From Chloroflexota bacterium (GTDB lineage: Bacteria > Chloroflexota > Anaerolineae > UBA4142 > SHND01), in assembly GCA_004295045.1 (NCBI GenBank), contig SHND01000030.1, positions 1 to 64,000 on the forward strand: a stretch of 64,000 nucleotides of DNA. Direction: 5' to 3'. Below the pieces are notes generated by a model, which was not told the DNA's origin, searched no databases, and was given only the letters and a program-made list of their open reading frames with translations. Of this stretch, positions 1 through 8,077 are shown one piece after another (positions within the stretch are counted from its first letter, which is position 1; each line of letters starts with the position of its first letter). A program made the translations under genes and the position numbers.

Positions 1-1
1 T

Positions 2-853
2 GACCCGCGCGTGAAATTGATTTCGTTCACCGGTTCTAACGAAATCGGCAAGCTGATTGCGGTGCAATGCGCGCAAATGGGCAAACGCCTTTCGCTGGAA
101 CTCGGCGGCAAGAATGCGATTATTGTTCTCGACGACGCGGATGTTGATTTGGCAACCGATGGAATTATTTGGAGCGCGTTTGGGACGAGTGGACAGCGTT
201 GCACCGCCACGAGCCGCGTGATCGTGACGCCTGACGTTCACAAAACAATCGCAGAACGCGTCGCCGAACGCGCGGCGAAATTGCGTTTGGGCAATGGCTT
301 GCTGCCGACGACGGATGTTGGTCCCTTGATAAATCGCGCGGCAATCAATAAAGTTCACGAGTACAGCGAAATCGGCAAAGGCGAAGGGGCGGCGCTGCTC
401 GTCGGCGGCGATTACGCGACGGAAGGCGAATTGGCGCGCGGTCATTTTTACAAGCCAACCGTGTTTGACCGGGTAACGCCGACGATGCGACTTGCGCAAG
501 AAGAAATTTTTGGTCCGTCGCTTTCGATTATTCGCGCGGACTCGATTGACGACGCAATCAAAATCAACAACGGCGTAAATTTTGGATTGAGCGCGTCGGT
601 GTACACTTCGAATGTGAACAAGGCATTTGAAGCGATGCGCGATATTGCAACGGGCATTGTGTACATTAACGCGGGAACGATTGGGAGCGAAGTGCAACTG
701 CCGTTCGGCGGCACGCGCGGCACCGGCAACGGACATCGCGAAGGCGGCGGTCCGCCCGTTCTCGAAGTGTTTAGCGAATGGAAATCCATTTACGTGGATT
801 ATTCGGGAAAATTGCAGCGCGCGCAGATTGATACGGATTCTTTGGTGCAATAG
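2..853 (+). CDS. Aldehyde dehydrogenase, C-terminal part (5' end outside window)
   Basis: NAD(P)-dependent oxidation of an aldehyde to an acid; substrate not readable. The frame is open to the left edge, so the start and N-terminal half are missing. Visible are the cofactor-binding segment FTGSNEIGK, the general-base glutamate in ELGGKN, the catalytic cysteine in GQRCTA (codon at 200-202), EEIFGPS, and a glycine-rich FGGTRGTGNGHREGG tail. The Cys context and tail resemble ALDH7-type or other semialdehyde dehydrogenases more than betaine-aldehyde types (inference). It ends at TAG 851-853 and is followed by an 8-bp tandem-repeat spacer. It may close an upstream operon rather than belong to the radical SAM cluster. 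Confidence 0.9.
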   Translation, partial: DPRVKLISFTGSNEIGKLIAVQCAQMGKRLSLELGGKNAIIVLDDADVDLATDGIIWSAFGTSGQRCTATSRVIVTPDVHKTIAERVAERAAKLRLGNGLLPTTDVGPLINRAAINKVHEYSEIGKGEGAALLVGGDYATEGELARGHFYKPTVFDRVTPTMRLAQEEIFGPSLSIIRADSIDDAIKINNGVNFGLSASVYTSNVNKAFEAMRDIATGIVYINAGTIGSEVQLPFGGTRGTGNGHREGGGPPVLEVFSEWKSIYVDYSGKLQRAQIDTDSLVQ

Positions 854-860
854 TAAAGTA

Positions 861-936
861 GTGCAATAGTGCGGTAGTAGGTAGCGCAACTATCGCACTA
901 TCGCACTATCGCACTATCGCACTATTGCACTATCGA
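861..936. repeat. 8-bp tandem repeat (ACTATCGC) with inverted copy
   Basis: Positions 889-936 hold about six head-to-tail copies of ACTATCGC, the fifth and sixth slightly changed. The upstream GTGCAATAGT at 861-870 is the exact reverse complement of 921-930, so the spacer can fold back on itself. It lies between the aldehyde dehydrogenase stop and the phosphoesterase start. It belongs to the same style of short-word spacer seen at 3119-3165, 21203-21275, 61555-61605 and 62936-63010. Confidence 0.8.
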
Positions 937-941
937 ACTAC

Positions 942-1763
942 GTGACTATTCTTTTTCATCTCTCCGACCTCCATTTCGGTCCAAAATTTAACGCGCATTT
1001 GTCGGAATTGATTTTGCAAGATGTCGAAAACGCGAAACCTGACCTGACAATTCTCTCTGGTGATTTCACAATGCGCGCGCGAATAGAGGAATTTGAACAA
1101 GCGCGCGCGTACATTGAGAAATTACCAAAGCCGATTTTCACAATTCCGGGAAATCACGACCAGCCCTTGGTGCCTAATCTCGGCGTGATGTGGGAGCGCG
1201 CGACGACGCCGTGGGCGCGTTACAAAAAATATATTCACGCGACAGAGGACACGAGTCTAGCGCTCGCAGATCTTTTTGTTGTAGGCGTGAACAGCAACAA
1301 TCGAATTGTCCCCGGCGGCATCTGGTCGGGTTCGCAGCGCAAATTTATTGCACAAGAATTTTCGCGCGCGCCAATAGGTGTTTGTAAAATTTTTGTGACG
1401 CATCATCATATCGAGTGGAACGGCAAGTATCGTCCGTTCGGCACATGGTTTCCCACCGCGCAATTGAATTGGCTGGCGAAACTTGGCGTCGAATTGATTT
1501 TGAACGGACACACGCACGTCCCATTGAATTTGCAGACAACCCAAGGCATCGTCATCGCGCAAGCGGGAACGTCCATGTCGGGACGCGTGCGTCACGGACA
1601 CGGCAACGCGTACAATCGCATCAAGCTTGAACGCGATTCACTCACGGTTCAAATTATGGGCTATGATGAACACGCAGATAAATTCATTCAACGTTCCGAG
1701 AAGACTTTTCCCCGTCGCGCGTCACCGGTCGCCATATCCTCTCTTCAGGAGAAAACCGCATGA
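942..1763 (+). CDS. Calcineurin-like metallophosphoesterase (CpdA-like)
   Basis: A 273-residue cytosolic metal-dependent phosphoesterase. The five family motifs are all present: D9-x-H11 in SDLHFG, G-D41, G-N71-H72-D, the histidine pair in VTHHH, and N-G-H-T-H-V-P near the C terminus. They coordinate two metals in this superfamily. Length and architecture fit cyclic-nucleotide phosphodiesterase CpdA or related single-domain enzymes; the true substrate is unknown. The start is GTG 942, just outside the tandem-repeat spacer, with no clear Shine-Dalgarno. The stop overlaps the next ATG (ATGA at 1760-1763), so it is probably translationally coupled to the radical SAM gene. Confidence 0.88.
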   Translation: MTILFHLSDLHFGPKFNAHLSELILQDVENAKPDLTILSGDFTMRARIEEFEQARAYIEKLPKPIFTIPGNHDQPLVPNLGVMWERATTPWARYKKYIHATEDTSLALADLFVVGVNSNNRIVPGGIWSGSQRKFIAQEFSRAPIGVCKIFVTHHHIEWNGKYRPFGTWFPTAQLNWLAKLGVELILNGHTHVPLNLQTTQGIVIAQAGTSMSGRVRHGHGNAYNRIKLERDSLTVQIMGYDEHADKFIQRSEKTFPRRASPVAISSLQEKTA

Positions 1764-3097
1764 ACATCGACAAGGTCGTCCTCGTGTATCCCAAACGCGA
1801 CGGCAGAATTCTGGGCAAAGCGCAAGGTTCGCCTTATACGTTGATGCGGCTCGCGTCGTTGGTGCCGGATGAATTACCCGTCGAAATTTGGGACGAAGAC
1901 CTTGCGCCCATTCCGTTTCACAAAATCACAAAAAATACGCTGATGGGCATTACGAGCAAGACGCTTTCGATTGAACGCGCGCAAGAGATCGCAGCTGGCG
2001 CGCGCAAGCGCGGCGCGCGCGTTGTCGTCGGCGGAACACACGCGACGCTTGCGCCCGAAGAAGTGAGTCAATGGGCGGATATTACTGCTGTGGGAGAAGG
2101 TTACTTTACGTGGCGCAAAATTATTGACGATGTGACGAATGATCGCGCGGAAAAAATGTATGTGGATGAATCGTGGGCAAATCTTGAGGGCGTCGCGCGT
2201 TTGACCGACCGCGTGCTGAACATGGTGAACGAGAAACGCGATTATTGGACGCCGTACATGGAAATCACGCGCGGCTGTCCGCGCAACTGCTCATTCTGCA
2301 CCGCGATTCGCGTTTCGGGGCGCGTGATGCGGCATCGTCCGATTGATGAAGTGGTCGAAGAAATTGAACGCCGCGACATTAAACGTTTTTTTCTCACCGA
2401 CGATAATTTCGGTTTGAACTTTCGCACCGACCCCGAATATATCGAACAACTTTTTCGCGCGCTCAAAAAGTTGCCGCTGAATGGATGGACGAATCAGGCG
2501 GAAATGATGGTGGGCGATTTTCCCGATTTGATCCAGTTGGCGAAAGAAGCGCACATGGACAAATTTTTTATCGGCTTTGAATCGGTCAACGCGGGCAATC
2601 GGCGCGACTTGGGCGGAAAATCCAAAGGGAATATTGAGGAATACAAACGCGTGATTCGCACCGTGCAAAAATTTGGCATTGGCGTCGTGGGACTTTTTGT
2701 TTTTGGATTGGATGCGGATACGCCCGATGTGTTTCAAAGCACTTGGGATTTTTGCAAAGAGAGCGGACTCGACAATGTAAGTTTTACCATTATGACGCCG
2801 TATCCGGGGACACCGTCGCGCGAGGAATACATTCGCGATGGACGTTTGCACCAGAACGTGCCATGGTCCAAGTATGACACCTCGCATGTCGTTTTTGATC
2901 CCGTGAGCATGACCGCCGACCAACTGCGCGAAGGATACGATTGGATTTGCCGCAAAGCGTATTCGCTGCCTTCGATTGCGACGCGCGGCGTACGCACCCT
3001 GCGTCGTCATCCGTTAAAAGTCGCGCGCCGCAAATTATTTTCATCGTTCAGCACCGATTTCGGTTATCGTCGTACGTATTCGTATCGGTCAGCGTAA
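1760..3097 (+). CDS. B12-binding radical SAM protein (1 of 3)
   Basis: 445 residues. Residues about 1-140 form a cobalamin-binding-like Rossmann domain ending in VVVGGTHATLAPEE and VGEGYFTW. The radical SAM core has C173-x3-C177-x2-C180 (ITRGCPRNCSFC), followed by TDDNFGLN, FIGFESVN and MTPYPGTPS, typical of class B (B12-dependent) radical SAM enzymes such as HpnJ/HpnP, BchE or P-methylase relatives. The family does methylation, cyclisation or C-C bond formation on unactivated carbons through SAM cleavage by a 4Fe-4S cluster. The substrate cannot be read. Start ATG 1760 overlaps the phosphoesterase stop by 4 bp, with AGGAG upstream. The C-terminal 30 residues are basic. Confidence 0.9.
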   Translation: MNIDKVVLVYPKRDGRILGKAQGSPYTLMRLASLVPDELPVEIWDEDLAPIPFHKITKNTLMGITSKTLSIERAQEIAAGARKRGARVVVGGTHATLAPEEVSQWADITAVGEGYFTWRKIIDDVTNDRAEKMYVDESWANLEGVARLTDRVLNMVNEKRDYWTPYMEITRGCPRNCSFCTAIRVSGRVMRHRPIDEVVEEIERRDIKRFFLTDDNFGLNFRTDPEYIEQLFRALKKLPLNGWTNQAEMMVGDFPDLIQLAKEAHMDKFFIGFESVNAGNRRDLGGKSKGNIEEYKRVIRTVQKFGIGVVGLFVFGLDADTPDVFQSTWDFCKESGLDNVSFTIMTPYPGTPSREEYIRDGRLHQNVPWSKYDTSHVVFDPVSMTADQLREGYDWICRKAYSLPSIATRGVRTLRRHPLKVARRKLFSSFSTDFGYRRTYSYRSA

Positions 3098-3118
3098 TCG
3101 CGTATCGCAAATCGCACA

Positions 3119-3165
3119 ATCGAATCTGCATTGTGCATTCTGCATTGTGCATTCTGCATTGAGCA
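3119..3165. repeat. Short-word spacer repeat (TGCATTnTGCATT)
   Basis: A run of near-identical 9-10 bp words (TGCATTG, TGCATTC, TGCATTG, TGCATTC, TGCATTG, GAGCATT) preceded by GCGTATCGCAAATCGCACAATCG-like words. Its 3' part is read as the first codons of the glycosyltransferase if the GTG at 3147 is used. The same words in both orientations flank the atpA start (62936-63010). Confidence 0.75.
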
Positions 3166-3845
3166 TTCGACTCTCCGTCCTTCTCCCCATCTTTAACGAA
3201 GAACGCGAACTGGAACGTTGTTTGCAGATGGTTTTGGGTTCCCAAATCCCTTTTGAAATTATTGCGGTGGATGATGGTTCAACAGACGGGACGCCGCAAA
3301 TCCTCGCGCGGCAAACCGATCCACGCTTGCGCGTGATTCGACATCAGCAAAATCGCGGCAAGGGTGGCGGGATTCAAACTGCGCTGGAACATGCGCGCGG
3401 TGATGTGGTGATTATTCAGGACGCGGATACAGAATACGATCCGCGCGATTGGGATGCAATGTTGAAATTGTATTGTGACGAAAGTGCGCGGAACCCAAGC
3501 GCGCGTCTTGTCGTCTATGGTGTGCGCGATTTATCATCGCAGCCATTGCTGGGACATTTAGGAAATGCGGGGCTAACGCTCATTACAAATTTGTTGTGCG
3601 GCACGCAGCTGCGCGACATGGAAACATGCTACAAACTCGTGCCGACACAACTGATGCGCGATTTGAACTTGAAATCGCGCGGCTTTGAAATTGAACCCGA
3701 AATTACGGCGAAATTGGCAAAACGGCGCGTGAAATTTTTGCAGACGCCGGTTTCGTATACACCGCGGAGTGACAAAAAACTGCGGCGCGTGCGCGATGGC
3801 ACAAAATCATTGCTTGCTTTGTTCAAATTTCGGTTCAGCGATTAA
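3147..3845 (+). CDS. Family 2 glycosyltransferase
   Basis: 232 residues of GT-A fold. VLLPIFNEERELERCL is the N-terminal nucleotide-sugar strand, VDDGSTDGT the first Asp motif, and QDADTEYDPRDW the metal-binding D-x-D-like motif. The C-terminal TPVSYTPRSDKK resembles polyprenyl-phosphate sugar transferases (DPM1/DPG-type) without their membrane segments, so it probably transfers sugar to a lipid carrier or lipid product at the membrane face. The start is uncertain: GTG 3147 lies inside the short-word repeat, while TTG 3159 would begin just before SIRLSVLLP; neither has a good ribosome site. It sits between two B12-radical SAM genes, which suggests it decorates the product of that pathway (inference). 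Confidence 0.9.
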   Translation: MHSALSIRLSVLLPIFNEERELERCLQMVLGSQIPFEIIAVDDGSTDGTPQILARQTDPRLRVIRHQQNRGKGGGIQTALEHARGDVVIIQDADTEYDPRDWDAMLKLYCDESARNPSARLVVYGVRDLSSQPLLGHLGNAGLTLITNLLCGTQLRDMETCYKLVPTQLMRDLNLKSRGFEIEPEITAKLAKRRVKFLQTPVSYTPRSDKKLRRVRDGTKSLLALFKFRFSD

Positions 3846-3857
3846 CAAAATATTTAT

Positions 3858-3886
3858 TTGACCGTCCTGAACCCACTCGTTATAAT
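3858..3886 (+). promoter_or_regulatory. Sigma-70-type promoter for the second radical SAM gene
   Basis: TTGACC (3858-3863), a 17-bp spacer and TATAAT (3881-3886), a near-perfect match to the vegetative consensus. It predicts a transcript starting near 3893 with a leader of about 100 nt before the TTG start at 3997. Confidence 0.75.
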
Positions 3887-3996
3887 GAATTTCGGTTTTC
3901 CACAGATTTTCCCTCGACGGCGAGAACGAGAAACGATAACCACACGAATGTGTCAAAGTTTTGACCATTCACAGTAACTTGTTACGGAGGCATCCC

Positions 3997-5505
3997 TTGC
4001 GCGTTTTACTGATCAACCCACGTTTTCATTTACCCATTGACACACGCACGACACCCCATCTTGGCATCGCGTATCTTGCCGCCATGAGCGAACGCCGCGG
4101 CGACGAGGTCGCAGTTTTCGACCAGGATGTCGAAGATGAAAAGTTGACCGATTTTGTGCGCCGCTTTCAACCGGACTTGGTCGGCATTGGCACGAATACG
4201 CCCCAAGTCAAGCAAGGTTGGCTCTGCGCGCGTGAAGTGAAATCTGTATTACCGAACGCGGTCACCGTACAAGGCGGTCCTCATGTTTCGGCACTTCCTG
4301 AAGAAAGCGCGGCGCGTCCCGAAATTGATATGGTGGCGCGCGGCGAAGGCGAAGATACATGGATTGACATTTCCAATCACCTCGAACAATGGAAAGCGGG
4401 CAATCCAAATTTCAAAGTTCAAGACCTGCATGATCCACAGCAAAAAATGCTCGACAAAATTTTGGGCATAACCTATATGACGACGGCGGGTAAACTCAGA
4501 CATACGCACGAACGCCCATCCGTCGCCGATTTGGATGCGCTGCCGTTCCCGGCGTACAAGTATTTCAAAATGGACCGTTACTCGTCGCTCCAGCCCGCAA
4601 TGGATGCGATTGATAAGGGCAAATCGTTTTCGATGATGACGTCGCGCGGCTGTCCGTACCGTTGCACCTTTTGTTCGCAATCGGTGATGGCGGAAAAATG
4701 GCGCGCGCGTTCGCCCGAAAGCGTGATTGCGGAATGGAAACATTTGGTCGAAGATTATGGCGCGCAAGAAATCGGTTTGCTGGACGACAGCGCGAACATT
4801 GACCGCAAGCGTTTATATCGGTTGAGCGAACTGCTGATTCAAGAAGGACTGCACACCAAAGCGCAGTGGGTGATGATCAATGGCATCCGCGCGAATCTCG
4901 CCGATACGGAATTGTTGGGCAAGATGAAAGAGGCGGGCTGCAAACGCGTCGCGTTCGGTGTCGAAACGGGCGACGAAGACATTCTCGAAAGCATTGACAA
5001 ACGCGTGACGCACGACCAGATTCGTCAAGCGTTCAAAAACGCGCGCAAGGTCGGAATGGAAACTGTCGGCTTTTTCATTATCGGTTTGCCCGGCGACACC
5101 GAAGAGACAATGGAAAAAACCATCAAGTTCGCGTGCGACCTCGACCCGCTCGTCGCAAACTTTTCGATGATGACTCCGTATCCCGGCACCAAAGTGTGGG
5201 AGCAGGTGCATCGCAACGGCGGACGTATGTTGGTCAAGGACTGGCAGGATTACGTGTTCTTTGAAGGCAAGGCGCGTTATGAGATGGGACCGACGACGGC
5301 GGAACTACAAGAGCGCAAATGGAAGGAAGCGTATCGCCGCTTTTATTTGCGCCCGCATCGCATCGCGCAAACGTTGATGCGCGAATCTACGTGGAAGAAT
5401 TTCCCGCGCACCGTGAGCATGGCAATGAAAATTGTGCTGCCGAAAAAGACCAAGGACGACAAAGTCAAGCAAATGATTGAAGAGACGCAGCAAGTGGCGT
5501 GCTGA
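3997..5505 (+). CDS. B12-binding radical SAM protein (2 of 3)
   Basis: 502 residues from TTG 3997, chosen because GGAGG at 3986-3990 lies 6 bp upstream and MRVLLINP is a standard beginning. An in-frame TTG at 3961 would add 12 residues but has no ribosome site. Residues about 1-150 are the cobalamin-binding domain (HLGIAYLAAMSERRGDEV, VQGGPHVSALPEE, VARGEGEDTW). C219-x3-C223-x2-C226 (SRGCPYRCTFC) is the radical SAM motif, followed by DDSANID, FGVETGDEDI and MTPYPGTKV. The C-terminal region is basic, as in lipid-acting relatives. It has its own promoter. Its last 30 codons have a diverged relic copy at 8078-8165. Substrate unknown. Confidence 0.9.
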   Translation: MRVLLINPRFHLPIDTRTTPHLGIAYLAAMSERRGDEVAVFDQDVEDEKLTDFVRRFQPDLVGIGTNTPQVKQGWLCAREVKSVLPNAVTVQGGPHVSALPEESAARPEIDMVARGEGEDTWIDISNHLEQWKAGNPNFKVQDLHDPQQKMLDKILGITYMTTAGKLRHTHERPSVADLDALPFPAYKYFKMDRYSSLQPAMDAIDKGKSFSMMTSRGCPYRCTFCSQSVMAEKWRARSPESVIAEWKHLVEDYGAQEIGLLDDSANIDRKRLYRLSELLIQEGLHTKAQWVMINGIRANLADTELLGKMKEAGCKRVAFGVETGDEDILESIDKRVTHDQIRQAFKNARKVGMETVGFFIIGLPGDTEETMEKTIKFACDLDPLVANFSMMTPYPGTKVWEQVHRNGGRMLVKDWQDYVFFEGKARYEMGPTTAELQERKWKEAYRRFYLRPHRIAQTLMRESTWKNFPRTVSMAMKIVLPKKTKDDKVKQMIEETQQVAC

Positions 5506-5518
5506 GCGGAGGCGCGAA

Positions 5519-5719
5519 ATGATGAATGTGAAGGAAATCGAGTCTGCGATTGCGGAACTTGACCAGGAAGCAGTTTGGGAGCTTGCAAAATGGTTTGAAG
5601 AATTTCAAGCCGAACTTTGGGACAAGGAGATTGAGGAGGACATCTTGGCTGGGCGACTTGACGCTCTCGCGGATGAAGCGCTCCGCGATTTAGATGAGGG
5701 ACGCGTCACCGACTTGTGA
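5519..5719 (+). CDS. Antitoxin of a RelE/ParE-type toxin-antitoxin pair
   Basis: 66 acidic, helix-rich residues from ATG 5519 (GCGGAGG about 7 bp upstream; ATG 5522 also possible). The pattern ELAKWFEEFQAELWD followed by AGRLDALADEALRDLDEG is typical of short antitoxins preceding ParE/RelE-family toxins; the C-terminal part would wrap the toxin. No DNA-binding fold is evident by eye, so autoregulation is uncertain. It overlaps the toxin start by 4 bp (GTGA at 5716-5719). It begins 14 bp after the radical SAM stop and so may be read through from that operon. Confidence 0.75.
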   Translation: MMNVKEIESAIAELDQEAVWELAKWFEEFQAELWDKEIEEDILAGRLDALADEALRDLDEGRVTDL

Positions 5720-5976
5720 AACACCGCGCCAATCCCAAGTTTTGGAGTTTTTACAAAGCGTTGCCGAAAGATGTTCGCGACCTTTCTGACAAGAATTTCC
5801 AACTGCTAAAGCGTGACCCATATCATCCTTCGTTACACTTTAAACGAGTTGGGCGCTTTTGGACCGCACGCGTTGGGCTGGAGTATCGCGTGATTGCTGC
5901 TCAGCGTGAACAGGACATAGTTTGGTTTTGGATTGGCCCGCATGTTGAGTACAAACGATTATTGAGAAAAAAGTGA
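5716..5976 (+). CDS. RelE/ParE-family toxin
   Basis: 86 basic residues with the compact RelE-superfamily pattern: an N-terminal helical part (FWSFYKALPKDVRDL), LLKRDPYHPSLHFKRV, RFWTARVGLEYRVIA and a C-terminal IVWFWIGPHVEYKRLL. Family members are ribosome-dependent mRNA endonucleases or gyrase inhibitors; which applies cannot be read. The GTG start overlaps the antitoxin stop, and its own TGA (5974-5976) overlaps the GTG at 5973 of the P450 frame. The three genes are therefore tightly packed, which is unusual for a toxin beside a metabolic enzyme. Confidence 0.8.
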   Translation: MKHRANPKFWSFYKALPKDVRDLSDKNFQLLKRDPYHPSLHFKRVGRFWTARVGLEYRVIAAQREQDIVWFWIGPHVEYKRLLRKK

Positions 5977-5978
5977 AT

Positions 5979-7370
5979 ATGCAAAAATCAACCCCTCCCC
6001 TTCTCCACGGCTTGCCCGTCATTGGTAACTTGCTAGAATTTCAAAAAGACCGTTTCACTTTGCTGCGGCGCGGCTATGAAACACTCGGTCCGATCTTTAC
6101 AATTCAACTCGGACCCAAGCCCGCCGTCGTACTCATTGGTCCTGAGTATCATGATTTCTTTTTCCGCGAGACGGACAAAATTCTTTCGATGGACAAGGCG
6201 TATCAATTTTTGAGCGTCATGTTCGAAGGCGCAGCATTCACTGCCGGACCGGCTGAATATGATGCGCAGCGGCACATTGTCCTCGCGCCATTCGCAGGAA
6301 AAAAGATGCCCGGCTATGTCGAAATCATGGTCGAGGAGATCACAAACTGGCTCGACAGCTTGGGCGAGGCAGGCACGTTCGAAGTGGTCTCGGCATTTAC
6401 GCGCATCACGCAGTACGTCGGCGCGCACGCGTTGATGGGGCGCACATTTCGCGATCAATTAGGTGACGAATTTTGGGATTTGTATGCGGAGTTGTCGGGC
6501 GGCATTGACGCGGTGTTGCCGCCGAATCTGCCGCTGCCGAAATTTATCAAACGTGACCGCGCCAAGAAAAAATTGCGCGCGCTGATTCAGCAGGTGATTG
6601 ATGAACGTCGCGCGCAGCCCGGACAGCACAATGATTTCTTGCAAGATTTCGTCAACGCCAAATATAAAGACGGGCGTCCGTTTCCTGATGATTTGATTGT
6701 GAGTTTGATTTTGGCGCTGGTGTTTGCGGGACACGAAACGACGGCGGGGCAGGGCAGTTGGGCGCTGATTCTACTTTTGCAGAATCCAGAATATTTATTC
6801 AAACTGCGCGCAGAACTCGACGAACATTTTCCGCCGGGTACGCCGTTCACCCATCAAGTTTTGCGAAATTTGCCGCATCTCGATTGGGCGCTCAAAGAAA
6901 CGGAACGTTTGCGTCCATCGGCAGATATTATTTTTCGATACAATCTTGAGGGATATGAAATCGGAGATTATTATGTCCCCAAAGATTGGTTGACGATGCT
7001 TGTGCCGCGCGTCGCGCATCTGAATCGCGAAATTTTTACAGCGGTTGACCAGTACGACCCCATGCGCTTTTCGCCTGAACGCGCGGAAGACAAAGTTGCT
7101 GATTACACGTTGATTGGCTTTGGCGGCGGCAGGCATCGCTGCGCGGGGTACAACTTTGCGATGAATGAAATGGCAGCGTTCGTCGCGTTGGTATTGCAGC
7201 GTTATGAATTGACACTATTGGATAAAACTCCCGGCATCCAATATGGACTCGGCGCGCCGCGCCCAACGCCGACGCGGATTGGATATCGGGCGCGCGTGCA
7301 AGCGCGTCAAGAGCTAGGGAACGCCGCCTTGATTCAAAGTGACGCAGCAGGTGGCGTGTTGAAACGATGA
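5979..7370 (+). CDS. Cytochrome P450 (CYP51-like)
   Basis: About 463 residues from ATG 5979 (GTG 5973 also possible). The proline-rich start PPLLHGLPVIGNLLEF is typical of microsomal-like or CYP51-like P450s. The I-helix oxygen-activation motif FAGHETTAG, the K-helix E-x-x-R (ETER), the aromatic/PERF-like MRFSPER and the haem-thiolate loop FGGGRHRCAGYNF (Cys near residue 388) are all intact, so the enzyme should be functional. It would hydroxylate or demethylate a hydrophobic substrate using a separate redox partner, which is not in the window. Its place among three B12-radical SAM genes and a glycosyltransferase suggests an isoprenoid or lipid tailoring role (inference). The stop overlaps the hicA remnant start (ATGA). 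Confidence 0.92.
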   Translation: MQKSTPPLLHGLPVIGNLLEFQKDRFTLLRRGYETLGPIFTIQLGPKPAVVLIGPEYHDFFFRETDKILSMDKAYQFLSVMFEGAAFTAGPAEYDAQRHIVLAPFAGKKMPGYVEIMVEEITNWLDSLGEAGTFEVVSAFTRITQYVGAHALMGRTFRDQLGDEFWDLYAELSGGIDAVLPPNLPLPKFIKRDRAKKKLRALIQQVIDERRAQPGQHNDFLQDFVNAKYKDGRPFPDDLIVSLILALVFAGHETTAGQGSWALILLLQNPEYLFKLRAELDEHFPPGTPFTHQVLRNLPHLDWALKETERLRPSADIIFRYNLEGYEIGDYYVPKDWLTMLVPRVAHLNREIFTAVDQYDPMRFSPERAEDKVADYTLIGFGGGRHRCAGYNFAMNEMAAFVALVLQRYELTLLDKTPGIQYGLGAPRPTPTRIGYRARVQARQELGNAALIQSDAAGGVLKR

Positions 7371-7579
7371 CGATTAAAGTTCGGGATCTGATCAAGCTGT
7401 TGGAAAATGACGGATGAGCGCTTGTGCGAACGAACGGCAGTCATTGCCAATTTCAACATCCAACGAAACGCGGGACAGTCACTGTTTCCGGAAAACCAAG
7501 TCTTGATATTCCGCCAGGGACGCTCCATAGCATTTTGTAACAAGCAGGGCTAAAGGGGAAAGAACAAAGTGGTGAATAG
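7367..7579 (+). pseudogene. Broken HicA-type toxin gene
   Basis: Reading from ATG 7367 gives the standard HicA N terminus (KVRDLIKLLENDG), then TGA at 7415-7417 where the family normally has Trp (TGG). The same frame continues with ALVRTNGSHCQFQHPTK, GTVTVSGKPSLDIPPGTL and HSIL, which covers the catalytic-histidine region (GSHCQF) and the end of the fold. TAA at 7538-7540 then replaces a Lys codon before QAGLKG. There are two nonsense changes and no frameshift: a recently killed mRNA-interferase toxin. The partner hicB just downstream is intact. Confidence 0.85.
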
Positions 7580-7580
7580 T

Positions 7581-7799
7581 ATGAAATATGCAGTCGTGCT
7601 AGAAAAAGAGCCACAGAGTTCTGGTGCGTATGTGCCTGATCTGCCTGGCTGTGTTGCTCTCGGCGAAACAAAAGCAGAGACGATGGAGCTAATCCGCGAG
7701 GCGATGGAATTGCATTTGGAAGCACTGCGCGAGGAAGGTGAACGTGTGCCTGAACCCGCGTCAAGCATTGAATATGTGCAAGTCGCGTTCACACAGTAA
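7581..7799 (+). CDS. hicB: HicB-family antitoxin (partner toxin dead)
   Basis: 72 residues with the HicB RNase-H-like fold: MKYAVVLEKEP, GAYVPDLPGCVALGETKAE and ELIREAMELHLEALREEGE. These are the hallmark strands and helix of HicB_like antitoxins, which bind and block HicA. The C-terminal DNA-binding helix found in long HicB proteins is absent, as in short HicB proteins. ATG 7581 is preferred (GGTGA 6 bp upstream); GTG 7569 and 7572 are in frame. The toxin upstream carries two stop codons, so the protein may be drifting or may have a new use, for example cross-neutralising other HicA toxins (inference). Confidence 0.88.
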   Translation: MKYAVVLEKEPQSSGAYVPDLPGCVALGETKAETMELIREAMELHLEALREEGERVPEPASSIEYVQVAFTQ

Positions 7800-7825
7800 A
7801 TCATCTTTCTGTGCTGTCAAGTACA

Positions 7826-8053
7826 ATGAAAAAAAGTCCGCAACATCAATTTGCAATTTGTCTGCATGCGGATGAAGAGGATATGTTGACGCCTCGGCGT
7901 ATCTATGAGGTGTTGCCGGACGAATCCGCCGCCAAGTCGAATTATCTTCGAGTGATTGATGACGAAGGTGAGGATTATTTGTATCCTGCTGACAACTTTG
8001 TGTTGGTCGAATTTGCGCCAAATGTGGAACATGCGCTTTTGGAGGCGGCATAG
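7826..8053 (+). CDS. Small hypothetical protein
   Basis: 75 acidic residues, not recognised. The second half (RIYEVLPDESAAKSNYLRVIDDEGEDYLYP) alternates hydrophobic and charged residues, like a small beta-barrel such as an SH3-like fold. No catalytic motif is evident. The start is probably ATG 7826; GTG 7811 is also in frame. The segment YLRVIDDEGEDYLYPADNFVLVE resembles small proteins that commonly sit next to toxin-antitoxin genes in similar genomes, but this is an impression only. It is followed at 8078 by a relic of a radical SAM gene. Confidence 0.6.
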   Translation: MKKSPQHQFAICLHADEEDMLTPRRIYEVLPDESAAKSNYLRVIDDEGEDYLYPADNFVLVEFAPNVEHALLEAA

Positions 8054-8077
8054 ATTCTTGGATGAGCATGCGCGTTA

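Noticed and set aside
889..936. Possible CRISPR array in the ACTATCGC repeat
   Set aside because: Units are 8 bp with no spacers between them and no cas genes anywhere in the window; it is a simple tandem repeat.
2291..3010. 239-residue open frame on the minus strand
   Set aside because: Antisense shadow of the first B12-radical SAM gene; no motifs.
7415..7417. UGA in hicA read as Trp by a variant genetic code or as selenocysteine
   Set aside because: Another stop (TAA) follows at 7538 in the same frame, and TGA is the terminal stop of many other genes here, for example metallophosphoesterase and P450; decay is the simpler reading.
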